Part shown: piece after piece, positions 35,685-44,533 of the stretch
How positions within the stretch are numbered: the stretch's first letter is position 1
Layout of the letters: the number at the start of each line of letters is the position of its first letter
DNA from: Achromobacter xylosoxidans A8
Lineage (GTDB): Bacteria > Pseudomonadota > Gammaproteobacteria > Burkholderiales > Burkholderiaceae_B
DNA length: 64,000 nt
NCBI RefSeq assembly: GCF_000165835.1
Contig: NC_014641.1
Coordinates: 1 to 64,000 of the forward strand
Direction of reading: 5' to 3'
The notes under the pieces: model-generated
Told to the model about the DNA's origin: nothing
The model's database searches: none
The model's input: only the letters and a program-made list of their open reading frames with translations
Program-made: the position numbers and the translations under genes

Positions 35685-36599
35685 TTATCTCCGGGCGCCG
35701 AACAGTCCTTGTGGGCGAAGCGCAAGCACAACCGCCATCAGGACATAAATAAGCATTGAGGCGATTGCGGGCCCTGCAGCATTGGCAATGTCTCGCGCCA
35801 TGAATTCGCGCAAAATCATGGGTAAGAATGCACGGCCGAGCGTGTCGACAACACCGACGATTAATGCGGCGTAAAAAGCACCGCTAACCGAACCAATACC
35901 CCCAATAACGATGACGACAAGCGTCGTGATAAGTACCGGATCGCCCATGCCGGACTGAATCGACAGGATTGGACTGGCCATTACGCCAGCCAGCCCCGCC
36001 AATGCCGCCCCCAAACCAAACAACAAGGCGTTCAGAAACTTAATGTTGACGCCAAGAGCGCCAACCATTTTGGGGTTAACAGAACCGGCTCGTATCAGCA
36101 TACCCAGACGAGTTTTGTTAATAACCGCGTGAGCGCCTACCGCCACCAAAAGCCCAACCACGATAATGGCAAAGCGATAAGCGGGGTAATTTATGCCGAA
36201 AATACTGACCGTACTATCGAGCCACGCAGGGACAGGCAAGAAATACGGTTGTGTGCCCCAGAGAATTTGCACCATCTCGTTGAAGAAGAGCACCATGCCG
36301 AAAGTCACCAGCACATGGTCGAGGTGGTCTCGCGAGTAAAGCCTTGATACAGCCAGGCGCTCAAGAATAACGCCTACGGCAATGCTGCCGAAAATGGCCG
36401 CAAAAAAAGCCAGCGTCAGGGAGTCGGTATTTTTGAATGTGAGTGCCGCAAAGTAGGCGCCCAGCATATAGAGCGACCCGTGAGCAAGGTTCACGAAGCT
36501 CATGATGCCGAACACCAGCGTCAGCCCGGCGGCCAGCAAAAACAGCAGGACGCCGTATTGCAGCCCATTCAACAGCTGGGAAAATACCAGTGTTGTCAT
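35685..36599 (-). CDS. livH: Branched-chain-type ABC transporter permease LivH
   Basis: 304-aa permease with the LivH opening QLLNGLQYGVLLFLLAAGLTLVFG and the NLAHGSLYMLGAY motif; about eight membrane segments. Ribosome site GGAGGAG directly upstream. First transporter gene, 59 bases after the Rieske ferredoxin gene, so it is probably in the oxygenase transcript. Confidence 0.92.
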   Translation of the reverse strand: MTTLVFSQLLNGLQYGVLLFLLAAGLTLVFGIMSFVNLAHGSLYMLGAYFAALTFKNTDSLTLAFFAAIFGSIAVGVILERLAVSRLYSRDHLDHVLVTFGMVLFFNEMVQILWGTQPYFLPVPAWLDSTVSIFGINYPAYRFAIIVVGLLVAVGAHAVINKTRLGMLIRAGSVNPKMVGALGVNIKFLNALLFGLGAALAGLAGVMASPILSIQSGMGDPVLITTLVVIVIGGIGSVSGAFYAALIVGVVDTLGRAFLPMILREFMARDIANAAGPAIASMLIYVLMAVVLALRPQGLFGARR

Positions 36600-36658
36600 A
36601 TGTCTCCTCCTGGTCGGTCATGATTTTTTATGGTGACCGCCATGTCGTTTCTGTTTAT

Positions 36659-36973
36659 TTAGTCGGCAAGCTCAACCCACACACGGCCGTTTTCGATTTT
36701 GACCGGATATGAACGGATATCTTCGGTAAGAGGCTCGCACATGGCTTTACCGTTACGCACATCGAAACGCCCCTGATGCAAAGGGCATTCGATTTCGAAG
36801 TCTTCCAGAAAGCCATCGCACAAGCGCGCATGGCCATGACTACAGATATTGTCAGTCGCGTAGACAGCCCCCTCGACACCATAAATGGCGATTTCACGGC
36901 CGCCGGCATCGACACCGACCACATCATCTTCCGGGACGGCATCCGCCGCCAGCACATCAATCCATTGCGTCAT
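36659..36973 (-). CDS. nagAb: Rieske [2Fe-2S] ferredoxin of a salicylate-5-hydroxylase-type oxygenase
   Basis: 104-aa Rieske ferredoxin: Cys-His pair in CSHGHARLC and CPLHQGRFD (Cys44/His46 and Cys63/His66 approximately). It carries electrons from the reductase to the oxygenase alpha subunit. Order reductase-alpha-beta-ferredoxin is that of salicylate 5-hydroxylase clusters (nagAa-G-H-Ab; hybABCD as I recall). It is downstream of the IS5-disrupted beta gene and may suffer polarity. Confidence 0.87.
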   Translation of the reverse strand: MTQWIDVLAADAVPEDDVVGVDAGGREIAIYGVEGAVYATDNICSHGHARLCDGFLEDFEIECPLHQGRFDVRNGKAMCEPLTEDIRSYPVKIENGRVWVELAD

Positions 36974-37264
36974 AAGAACCTCAAATGGGGTAGATAATTG
37001 AGTTGGGGATCATTTCGGAGTCGTAGATACAAGCGCGCGACTTGAACTTTAGCCCCTTGTCTGTGACAACGATACGATCCAGGTAACGGCCCACGTTAAA
37101 CACTGTGGACTCGCCATCGAGCTTGGTACGGAACACCGCGTAGTTGGCCTCGGATTCGATCACGCCGTTTTCGAAGCTGAGAATGCGGGGCGCGCCCACA
37201 ACGTGGCGCTGGTAGTACGGGTCGTGAAACAAGGTTTCGACAATGCCATAAGCACGGTCTTTAA

Positions 37265-38462
37265 GGAACCTCTGAACAAGTCCTCTGGACCTGTCAGAAT
37301 GTAGGTTGTTGAACGAACCCCAATCAGGAAGCCCCCGATGAGCCAGTTGGGATTCTCCGACGCCGAGTTTGCCGGCAAGCGCAAGGTCACCCGCCGCGAG
37401 AAGTTTCTCGCCCAGATGGAACGGGCCGTTCCCTGGAAGGTTTTCGCCGATCTGGTCGAACCGCACTACCCGAAGCCGGGCAATGGCCGCAGGCCCTATC
37501 CGTTGGAAGTGATGCTGCGCATCCACTTCATGCAGCAGTGGTTCAATCTGTCGGACCCGGCCATGGAAGAGGCGCTGTATGACAGTACCTCGATACGCCA
37601 CTTTGCCAAGCTCTCGCTGAGCCGTGGCAGTATTCCTGACGAGACGACGATCTTGAACTTCCGCCACCTGCTGGAGAAGCACGACATCGCGGCCGATGCG
37701 CTGGAGGCGGTCAATCTGCTGTTGGCCGACCAGGGCATCACGGTGCGCAAGGGCACGATCGTGGATGCCACGATCATCGAAGCGCCCAGTTCCACCAAGA
37801 ATGCCACGGGTACCCGCGACCCCGAGATGCACCAGGCCAAGAAGGGCAATCAGTGGCACTTTGGCATGAAGGCGCATATCGGCGTGGACATGACGGGGCT
37901 GGTGCATACCGTGATCGGCACAGCGGCCAACATCAGCGATGTCACCCAGGCGCATGCGCTGCTGCATGGTGAGGAGGAACTGGTGCTGGGCGATGCGGGC
38001 TACCAGGGCGTCGAGAAGCGCGAGGAAAATCAAGGCTTGAAGGTACGGTGGCACATTGCCATGCGCCCTGGCAAGCGTCGGGCATTGGGCAAGGGCAATA
38101 TGGGCCGGATGCTGGAATCTTATGAACGTGCCAAGGCGAGCCTGCGCTCTCGCGTGGAACATCCGTTCAGGGTGATCAAATGCCAGTTTGGCTTCACCAA
38201 GGTGCGCTACCGGGGCCTGGCCAAGAACACGGCGCAGTTGAAGATGCTGTTTACGTTGGCCAACCTGTGGAAGGTGCGCCATCATTTGATGGCCACGGCA
38301 GGATAGGTGCGCCCGAAATGGGAGCAGAGCGCCAAAAACGGGCCTGTCAGGGCGGAAATTGCTCCGATTCCGGCCTATTTTTGAGCAACTTTTCTGCATT
38401 ATGAAAATTGGGGCGGTTGGACTGAAAATGCAAATTCTCAAAACGCCTTGTTCAGACCTTCC
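37265..38462 (+). mobile_element. IS5-family insertion sequence, copy 2 (in the beta-subunit gene)
   Basis: 1198 bp, same ends as copy 1 but in opposite orientation, flanked by TTAA (37261-37264 and 38463-38466), again a YTAR-type target. It lies against the direction of the oxygenase operon. Confidence 0.96.
37338..38306 (+). CDS. IS5-family transposase (copy 2)
   Basis: 322 aa, translation identical to the copy-1 transposase, with the same DDE motifs. Intact. A long antisense frame through this IS (36981-38441) is a chance product and not a gene. Confidence 0.94.
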   Translation: MSQLGFSDAEFAGKRKVTRREKFLAQMERAVPWKVFADLVEPHYPKPGNGRRPYPLEVMLRIHFMQQWFNLSDPAMEEALYDSTSIRHFAKLSLSRGSIPDETTILNFRHLLEKHDIAADALEAVNLLLADQGITVRKGTIVDATIIEAPSSTKNATGTRDPEMHQAKKGNQWHFGMKAHIGVDMTGLVHTVIGTAANISDVTQAHALLHGEEELVLGDAGYQGVEKREENQGLKVRWHIAMRPGKRRALGKGNMGRMLESYERAKASLRSRVEHPFRVIKCQFGFTKVRYRGLAKNTAQLKMLFTLANLWKVRHHLMATAG

Positions 38463-38658
38463 TTAAGCATATTTTTACTGATGAACCACATCGTGGCCAA
38501 CGGGTAGCCACGCTCGTGGTTTTCGCGCGGCTGCACTTTATATTCACAATCTTCCTCAAAGAACTCAGCCCACTCGTCCCACTTCTCGGCATCGATCACC
38601 GAGGCGTAATCCGCGTACAACTTGTTCAGGTCCATATAGGTTTGAACGTCAATCATGC

Positions 38659-39924
38659 TCAAATCTCCATCTGTTTGCGCCAGTACTCGTACATGCCGCG
38701 AATCAAAGTTTCGGTCACCATGTGCTCGGTGTTTTCAACGTCGTAGCCGCCCAACTCAGCCACCGCGCGGTGGTAGGGCTTTTGCTCGAAGCCCATTTGC
38801 GAGAACTCAATAACCTCGCCATCGTCGGCAGATACAAAGCCCGCGGGGCCGAACAGGTTGGCCTGCACCAGCCGGCGCTGCGTCATTTCGGGCGTATCGT
38901 CTTCAAAACCAAAGTGCGTCCAGACAAAATCAAACGAACCTTCGTCGTTAGGTTGAATATGACGCGTTGAAACGCTATTGACCTGCTGCTGGAAGATCAC
39001 GCTGGGGAAAATCGTCATCATGACGGCAGTAGGCTCGCCCCACCAGTCTTCGTGCACGATGTCGAGCAAACGTTTGTCTTGCACCTGCATGCTTTCTTTA
39101 AACGAAGTAACACCTTGCGTGACCTCGTTTTTTGCACCGGCATTGCCACGTGTAGAAATCATGGCAGCGTGACGGTGACGGTCATCCATGCGCAACGCCG
39201 ACTTATTGTCGGCACGCCACAAGCCGTATGTGACGAACCAGGTATGCAACAACCCGGGGTGATAAGGATCTTTGATGTTCTCTTGCATCAGCTTCCAGTT
39301 ACCCGGAATACGCTGGCGGTTGTAGCCCAGAATATGCAGCTTGCGGCCATTGAACAGACGGTCGAAATATTTCAGGATTTCTGGGCCCAGATAGTCCTCG
39401 AAGGACTCGACGTCGTGATCAAACGAAGCAAATACCACACCGCCGCGGGTGGCTACCTTCAGCTTGTTCAAATTATGGTCTTTGGTCTTGAAGTCTTTTG
39501 GCATACCGCCCTGAACTTGACCATCTTTTTTTACGCCACGCAAAAAAGGTACGCCCTGCAGGTCGCCTTTAAGGCTGTAGTTCCATTGGTGATAGGGGCA
39601 AACCAGTTCTTTGGCATTGCCGTTACGCTTGCGACAAAACTGCATACCTCGGTGCGCACAGACGTTTTCAATCACGTTGATGCCACCTTCGGCGTCACGC
39701 GTCATGATGACGGAACGTTCACCGATAAGGGTACGCTTGAAATCGCCCGGGTTGGGGACTTCGGCCTCGAGGCCCACGTAGCACCAGTGATTGTTGTAGA
39801 ACAAACGCTCGAGCTCTTGTTTGTAGATGTCTTTGTCGGTGTAGGCCCAAAACGGGATACGGCTACTGCCTTCACCTTCCCACTTGGGGTCACGAGGAAA
39901 CACCTCTGGAATAGTACTCATCAT
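38659..39924 (-). CDS. nagG: Salicylate 5-hydroxylase-type oxygenase, alpha subunit
   Basis: 421-aa ring-hydroxylating oxygenase large subunit. Rieske centre CAHRGMQFC...CPYHQW (residues ~88-112), mononuclear iron site DPYHPGLLH (about 219-227) with bridging Asp in ENIKD. The opening (EVFPRDPKWEGEGSSRIPFWAY) and length resemble NagG of salicylate 5-hydroxylase far more than benzoate or naphthalene enzymes. The start may be the second ATG (39921), which is better spaced from GGAG. The stop overlaps a TTG of the beta gene. It should add a hydroxyl para to the phenolic OH of salicylate to give gentisate. Confidence 0.88.
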   Translation of the reverse strand: MMSTIPEVFPRDPKWEGEGSSRIPFWAYTDKDIYKQELERLFYNNHWCYVGLEAEVPNPGDFKRTLIGERSVIMTRDAEGGINVIENVCAHRGMQFCRKRNGNAKELVCPYHQWNYSLKGDLQGVPFLRGVKKDGQVQGGMPKDFKTKDHNLNKLKVATRGGVVFASFDHDVESFEDYLGPEILKYFDRLFNGRKLHILGYNRQRIPGNWKLMQENIKDPYHPGLLHTWFVTYGLWRADNKSALRMDDRHRHAAMISTRGNAGAKNEVTQGVTSFKESMQVQDKRLLDIVHEDWWGEPTAVMMTIFPSVIFQQQVNSVSTRHIQPNDEGSFDFVWTHFGFEDDTPEMTQRRLVQANLFGPAGFVSADDGEVIEFSQMGFEQKPYHRAVAELGGYDVENTEHMVTETLIRGMYEYWRKQMEI

Positions 39925-39948
39925 CCTCTCCTTGCTAATCGGCGCCGG

Positions 39949-40935
39949 TTAACTGGCGCTGGCGTAAAACGCGTCGGCATACACATGCTCGGGGGCTACC
40001 CCTTTTCGCGTCACCAATAATGTTGCGGCATCCACCATGGGTGGCGAACCGCATAAATAAACCCGGAACCCCTCCAGTGACGGCCAATCCGCTTCGACTG
40101 CGTCTGTCACCAACCCAGTCCGTTGACCGTCTGCTGCAGCCCCCACGGCGACCACCACGCTGACTTTTAAATTGGCATACCGTGCCTGCAACTGGGCCAA
40201 CACATCGGTGCAATAAACGTCAGTTTGCGAGCGAACCCCGAAATAGACATGGATGGGGTTGGTCATACCGCTCTCGAGGGCGCCACGCACGATGGACAAC
40301 ACAGGCGCCAAACCCGTACCGCCCGCAATACACAACATAGGCCCCTCGTGCTTGCGGCGCAAATAGGCGGTGCCCAATGGCCCTGTGACGCGGACGGCGT
40401 CGCCTATTTTCAAGGTTTGATCTACATAGCCGCTCACCCGCCCATCGGGCACAACGCGGACGTGGAACTCGAGGTGATCATCGGTATGCAGACCAGCCAT
40501 CGAATAAGGGCGGATATGGTCTGGCGTAAATTGGAGTGAGACGTACTGGCCGGGCGAATACGCCAACGGCTTGGCAGGTTTAAGTACGACGCGCCGGATG
40601 TCGTGGGTGGCCTTTTCGATGGCAACGACTGTTGCCTTGATGATGCGGGCCGGATGGTTGACCACCTCATCGGGCTCGGGGATTTCGATGGTGCAAGACT
40701 CAGTAATTGCACTCATGCAGGCCAGGACATAGTCATCGGCATGCGGATTGGTTAGCGTTGCCTCGCGGCCGGACTCGAGCACCTGACCCTTAAGCACTTT
40801 ACAACGGCATGTGCCACAACGACCCGCCATACAACTGTATGAAATGGGAACCTCGGCGGCGCGCAGGGCTTCCAGAAGGTTAGCCCCTGAATCGACCGAT
40901 AACGTCTGCCCCAAAGGCTGGATATGTAACTCCAT
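39949..40935 (-). CDS. nagAa: Oxygenase ferredoxin reductase (NagAa-like)
   Basis: 328-aa reductase. N-terminal plant-type [2Fe-2S] domain with [14 protein letters not shown] (Cys cluster ~35-46) and YVLACMS; FAD domain motif RPYSMAG (about 142); NAD domain [16 protein letters not shown] and [12 protein letters not shown]. Length and order match NagAa, which transfers electrons from NADH to the Rieske ferredoxin. First gene of the operon, divergent from a LysR gene. Confidence 0.9.
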   Translation of the reverse strand: MELHIQPLGQTLSVDSGANLLEALRAAEVPISYSCMAGRCGTCRCKVLKGQVLESGREATLTNPHADDYVLACMSAITESCTIEIPEPDEVVNHPARIIKATVVAIEKATHDIRRVVLKPAKPLAYSPGQYVSLQFTPDHIRPYSMAGLHTDDHLEFHVRVVPDGRVSGYVDQTLKIGDAVRVTGPLGTAYLRRKHEGPMLCIAGGTGLAPVLSIVRGALESGMTNPIHVYFGVRSQTDVYCTDVLAQLQARYANLKVSVVVAVGAAADGQRTGLVTDAVEADWPSLEGFRVYLCGSPPMVDAATLLVTRKGVAPEHVYADAFYASAS

Positions 40936-40953
40936 GATTCGTCTGATAGTTCT

Positions 40954-41006
40954 TATAGGTTTATACAGGGGGTCGAGTATATAGAACGAGGCTTAATTAA
41001 CCTATA
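40954..41006. promoter_or_regulatory. Divergent control region of the oxygenase and LysR genes
   Basis: An inverted repeat TATAGGTT (40954-40961) / AACCTATA (40999-41006) lies in the 107-base AT-rich gap between the reductase gene and the divergent LysR gene. It is a candidate regulator site or promoter region. Spacing between arms (37 bases) is large for a single operator, so the assignment is tentative. Confidence 0.4.
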
Positions 41007-41042
41007 GAATGTGATGAATAAAGGCTATAAGCGATGTGAATA

Positions 41043-41975
41043 ATGGACTTGAAAGACATAGATCTAAACCTGTTGGTCGTTTTTAACTACCTGCTGACCG
41101 AAGGCAGCGTATCGGCCGCCGCCGGGAAGATGGGCCTTAGCCAACCCGCCGTCAGCAACGCGCTTCGACGCCTTCGCAGCCTGACTGGTGACGAACTGTT
41201 CATACGAACCTCGAAGGGCATGGAGCCCACCCCCTATGCCGCACAGTTGGCTGAGCCCATTACTTATGCGCTTAGCACGTTGCACGACACCCTGAACCAA
41301 CGCGCCTCGTTTGACCCGCTGGCCAGCCGTCGAAAGTTTGTCATTGCCATGACCGACCTGGGCGAGATTACGCTGTTGCCGCGCTTGATGGATTTGCTAA
41401 GCCACGCAGCGCCGGGCGTTACGATCAGCACAGTACGCAATACCCATGACAGCCTGAGCACCGAAATGGAAGCCGGACATGTCGACCTGGCTATTGGGCT
41501 GTTGCCGCAGCTAAAAACCGGCTTTTTCCAGCAACGTCTGTTCATGCAACGCTACGTATGCCTGATGCGGTCTGAGCACCCTTACGCAGGCACGGCAATA
41601 AGCAGCAAACAATATTTCGACAGTGAGCATGTGCAAGTGGTTTCGGCCGGCACCGGTCACGCCAAGCTGGATGAGATCATTGATAGCTCGGAGCGCAAAC
41701 GTACTGTCAAACTGCTTGTGCCGCACTTTGTCGCCGTGGGGCATATCCTCAGCAACACCGACCTTATCGCCACCGTACCCGAGCTTTACGCCCTGCACTA
41801 CGCCAAACCCTTCAATCTGACCTACGTCGACCACCCCATCCCCTTGCCCAGAATCGGTATCAACCTGTTCTGGCATGCCAAGTTCCATAAAGAGCCAGGC
41901 AATCAGTGGATGCGCAAAATTATCTTCAACCTGTTCTCGGAAGCCGTTCAAGGCGCCCCCGAGAATGCGGTCTGA
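41043..41975 (+). CDS. LysR-type regulator (NahR/NagR group)
   Basis: 310-aa LysR protein: MDLKDIDLNLLVVFNYLLTEG and the wHTH GLSQPAVSNALRRLR (about 31-45), then FVIAMTDLGEITLLPRLM, a hallmark of NahR/NagR/DntR regulators that sense salicylate. It is divergent from the salicylate-hydroxylase-type operon, the arrangement of nagR-nagAa. Likely activator of that operon; inducer inferred. Confidence 0.9.
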   Translation: MDLKDIDLNLLVVFNYLLTEGSVSAAAGKMGLSQPAVSNALRRLRSLTGDELFIRTSKGMEPTPYAAQLAEPITYALSTLHDTLNQRASFDPLASRRKFVIAMTDLGEITLLPRLMDLLSHAAPGVTISTVRNTHDSLSTEMEAGHVDLAIGLLPQLKTGFFQQRLFMQRYVCLMRSEHPYAGTAISSKQYFDSEHVQVVSAGTGHAKLDEIIDSSERKRTVKLLVPHFVAVGHILSNTDLIATVPELYALHYAKPFNLTYVDHPIPLPRIGINLFWHAKFHKEPGNQWMRKIIFNLFSEAVQGAPENAV

Positions 41976-42033
41976 AACCCAAAACAGAAGAAGGGCACTA
42001 CCTGCGGCAATGCCCCCCCTTTCCAACCAAGAC

Positions 42034-43209
42034 TTACTTCAGCGGGCACTGCGTGTGATAGGCATCTTGATACGATTTGAACGGCGTGCCAACGGTCTTG
42101 AGCGTCAAGCGACCCTTATCGTCTTTCACAACTTCCATGACGTGCATCCCCTGCTTCGGGAAGTTGTTGTTGCTAAAGCTGAAATCGCCCCGAACCGAGT
42201 CGAAGTCTGCTTCTTTAAGTGCTGCCATGAAAGCAGGCTTATCGGCTACGTTGCCTTTAACCTTGGCAATGGCGGAATCGAGCAACAATGCAGCGTCGTA
42301 ACTTTGCGCGGCGTAATTTGACGGAATACGACCGTACTTCGCCTCGAAGGCCTGAACAAACTGACGACTTTGGGCATTATCGAAATCAGGCGCCCAAAAG
42401 CCGCCGCTTACAATACCCAGTGCCGTATCGCCGATCGCGGGCAGTGACAATGCATCTACTACGAAGGTTGTCAGCAAAGGATATTGATTCATTAACCCGG
42501 CTTGCGCATATTGCTTGGCAAACGCCACCCCGAGACCACCCGGAAAAAATGCGAAGACGGCGTCGGGCTTTGCAGCAACAACCTGGGACAACTCGGCCGA
42601 GAAGTCCATTTGAGTCAAAGAGGTATACAGCTCCTCGGCAAGTGGTTCTTTGTAGTAGCGCTTGAAGCCCGAGACAATATCTTTGCCCGCCTGATAATTT
42701 GGCGCCAACACAACGACGTTCTTGTAGCCTTTATCGGTCGCGTATTGACCCACCGCTTCAGCGGCTTGGTCGCCCTGCCACGACGTGATGAACTGATAGG
42801 GTGAACACTGCGCACCGGCAATTTGCGACGGGCCTGCGTTCGAGCCGATCAAAAAGACTTCGTTCTCTGTAATGTACTGATGAATGGACATCATGATGTT
42901 TGAGAACGATACCCCGGTGATGATGGGCACTTTTTCGCGCTCTACCAAACTGCGCGCCACCTGTTTGGCGACATCAGGCTTCATCTGACTATCTTCCCGG
43001 ACTAGGGTAACGGGCACGCCGCCCAGCTTCCCGCCCTTCTGATCCAACAGCAAGTTAAAGCCGTCAAGCTGATCTTGACCAACACCTGCTATCGGCCCAG
43101 AGAGCTCCCCAATGAAGCCAATTTTTATCGGTTCTTGAGCAACAGCAACACCACCCAGCGCCAACGATAATGCCGACGCGAACAGCACCTGCTTGAATAC
43201 ATTTTTCAT
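42034..43209 (-). CDS. LivK-type ABC transporter substrate-binding protein
   Basis: 391-aa type I periplasmic binding protein. Signal peptide ending near GVAVAQ (about residue 25), then PIKIGFIGELSGPIAGVGQDQLDGFNLLL and VREDSQMKPDVAKQVARSLVE. It would hand ligand to the LivHMGF block at 32002-36599, from which it is separated by the oxygenase operon and LysR gene. A GGAGACA ribosome site precedes the ATG. Related receptors in aromatic clusters bind benzoate or salicylate derivatives; the ligand here is unknown. Confidence 0.88.
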   Translation of the reverse strand: MKNVFKQVLFASALSLALGGVAVAQEPIKIGFIGELSGPIAGVGQDQLDGFNLLLDQKGGKLGGVPVTLVREDSQMKPDVAKQVARSLVEREKVPIITGVSFSNIMMSIHQYITENEVFLIGSNAGPSQIAGAQCSPYQFITSWQGDQAAEAVGQYATDKGYKNVVVLAPNYQAGKDIVSGFKRYYKEPLAEELYTSLTQMDFSAELSQVVAAKPDAVFAFFPGGLGVAFAKQYAQAGLMNQYPLLTTFVVDALSLPAIGDTALGIVSGGFWAPDFDNAQSRQFVQAFEAKYGRIPSNYAAQSYDAALLLDSAIAKVKGNVADKPAFMAALKEADFDSVRGDFSFSNNNFPKQGMHVMEVVKDDKGRLTLKTVGTPFKSYQDAYHTQCPLK

Positions 43210-43266
43210 GCTTGTCTCCTCGATGGAATAGTTTTTGTCTTACTTTGAGCCTCAGACGTTTGCGGT

Positions 43267-43358
43267 CTACCCTGAACTGGCCGTCGCTTCGGCTTTCCGT
43301 TGCGTCGCCCGCTCGGCTTCGTCTTTCAACATCTTCTGTATTGCCCCGTCTTTGATGC
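43267..43358 (-). pseudogene. C-terminal remnant of an unidentified gene
   Basis: In a frame different from the IclR fragment, ~30 codons read IKDGAIQKMLKDEAERATQ followed by a short tail to TAG at 43267. The highly charged helix looks like a protein C-terminus. It overlaps the truncated IclR end, suggesting a deletion junction near 43340-43358. Identity not recognised. Confidence 0.35.
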
Positions 43359-43643
43359 CTCTGCGACCGGGTTGAGCCGATTCAAGGCCGCCACACCCAG
43401 CTGCAAGGTCAACTCCCCCAGATCGTAGCGCCCGCTCGCCGCGTCACGCTCGATCAGGCCCGCACGCACGAGGCTCGCGAGGTAACGATGCGTTCGGCTG
43501 GTGGACATGTCCACCTCGTCCGCGAGCTCCTTGACGCTCATGGGCGCTTCCGCCCGCAAATAGGCTCGCAGCACGCGAGCCCCGATTTCCACCGACTGCA
43601 CACCCTGCGACTGGCGCGCATTATCTTCGCTTGTCTTCGACAC
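43326..43643 (-). pseudogene. IclR-family regulator gene, 3' truncated
   Basis: The first ~95 residues are an IclR-type wHTH: VEIGARVLRAYLRAEAPMSVKELADEVDMSTSRTHRYLASL (abridged: HTH about 30-70) and YDLGELTLQLGVAALNRLNPVAEA. After that the frame runs into unrelated codons and stops at 105 aa; full IclR proteins are ~250-280 aa with a GAF-like effector domain. It is divergent from the oxygenase genes, where an IclR gene (ohbR) is expected. The remaining DNA-binding half could still bind DNA but not respond to effector. Confidence 0.82.
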
Positions 43644-43962
43644 CCGTCTTCCTCGTTTTAGCTCTCTTCATTCCCGGACGCTGCCGGCCCGGAGTCTAGC
43701 AAACCCCCCGGTAGCGCCCTCGCAAACACGGCCACGCAAATAAATCGACAAATATTCGCTCTATCGACATTGCGCCCGTGGAGATGGTGGACTATGCTTG
43801 ACATGTCCATTATGCATGATGCATGATGCATTTACTATTTTAGCAAAGCCCGCAACAAACAGGGCACGCTCTCGAGCCGCGCGCCAGCAGGTCAGTACAA
43901 CCGCGAGACGTTCCGGGCCGCTGCCTGGCGCGGCCGGCGAGGGTCAAGAGGAGGGAGAGTTG
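43644..43962. promoter_or_regulatory. Divergent regulatory region of the ohb-like operon
   Basis: 319 gene-free bases between the IclR fragment and the beta-subunit gene. It contains three tandem ATGCAT units separated by G (43813-43832 approximately) and a repeated ATCGACA (around 43743-43750 and 43763-43769). These are candidates for an IclR-type operator and promoter. No gene seen. Confidence 0.5.
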
Positions 43963-44493
43963 ATGAACACCGATAGTCCGCTGAAGGCGATACAGCCACC
44001 GGCCGACGAGCAGGCATGGGCGGTCAGGGCGAGGCGTCAGTTCGAGGCGGAACAGTTGCTGTACGCCTACGTCGAATACATCGACGATGATCGCCTTGAA
44101 GAGTTGCCAGAGCTGTTCACCGAAGACGGCAGCTACCAGATCATCTCCAGGGAGAACGTCGAGCGCGGCTTGCCGGCCCCTACCATGGGTTGCAGCAACC
44201 GCAACATGCTCATCGACCGCATCGTCTCCTTGCGGCACGCCAACATCTACTCCCAACACGCCTACCGACACGTGCTCAGCAATGTGCGCGTGAAAGCCAT
44301 GGAGGGCGACGAGGCGCTGGTGCAGAGCAATTACGTCGTCATGGCGACCCGCGGCGACGGCATCGCCCGGGTGTACAGCACCGGCAAGTACGTCGATCGC
44401 CTGGTGTTCGAGGAGGATGGTCCGAAGTTCAAACAAAAACGCGTGATCTTCGACACGCAATTAATCGACACGCTCCTCGTGCGCCCGCTCTGA
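43963..44493 (+). CDS. ohbA: Aromatic oxygenase beta subunit (OhbA/AndAd-like)
   Basis: 176-aa ring-hydroxylating oxygenase small subunit with the SnoaL-like fold: QLLYAYVEYIDDDRLEELPELF, the ISRENVERGLP stretch and HANIYSQHAYRHVLSNVRV. ATG at 43963 has GAGGAGGGAGAG in front; the frame upstream is shadow. Beta before alpha, with an IclR gene divergent, is the order I recall for ohbR-ohbA-ohbB (ortho-halobenzoate 1,2-dioxygenase). Anthranilate dioxygenase AndAd is the main alternative. Confidence 0.8.
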   Translation: MNTDSPLKAIQPPADEQAWAVRARRQFEAEQLLYAYVEYIDDDRLEELPELFTEDGSYQIISRENVERGLPAPTMGCSNRNMLIDRIVSLRHANIYSQHAYRHVLSNVRVKAMEGDEALVQSNYVVMATRGDGIARVYSTGKYVDRLVFEEDGPKFKQKRVIFDTQLIDTLLVRPL

Positions 44494-44533
44494 GCGGGTT
44501 GCGGACAAGCGTTTCGATACAGGAGAAAAACCA

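Larger units (their letters stand above)
36981..38656 (-). pseudogene. nagH: Aromatic oxygenase beta-subunit gene interrupted by an IS5-family element
   Basis: N-terminal part 38656-38463 (MIDVQTYMDLNKLYADYAS) and C-terminal part 37260-36981 (ending [12 protein letters not shown]) rejoin in frame when the IS and one TTAA are removed: KNMLK continues as [14 protein letters not shown]. The rebuilt protein is 157 aa, a SnoaL-like fold beta subunit as in salicylate 5-hydroxylase. GGAGA precedes the ATG at 38656; an in-frame TTG at 38662 overlaps the alpha stop. As it stands the hydroxylase should lack a normal small subunit. Confidence 0.9.

Noticed and set aside
36981..38441. 486-aa minus-strand frame joining the beta-subunit tail to the antisense of IS5 copy 2 (and a similar 458-aa frame at 32509-33885)
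   Set aside because: Chance open frame through the antisense of the transposase. Only the C-terminal part beyond the IS (36981-37260) is real coding.
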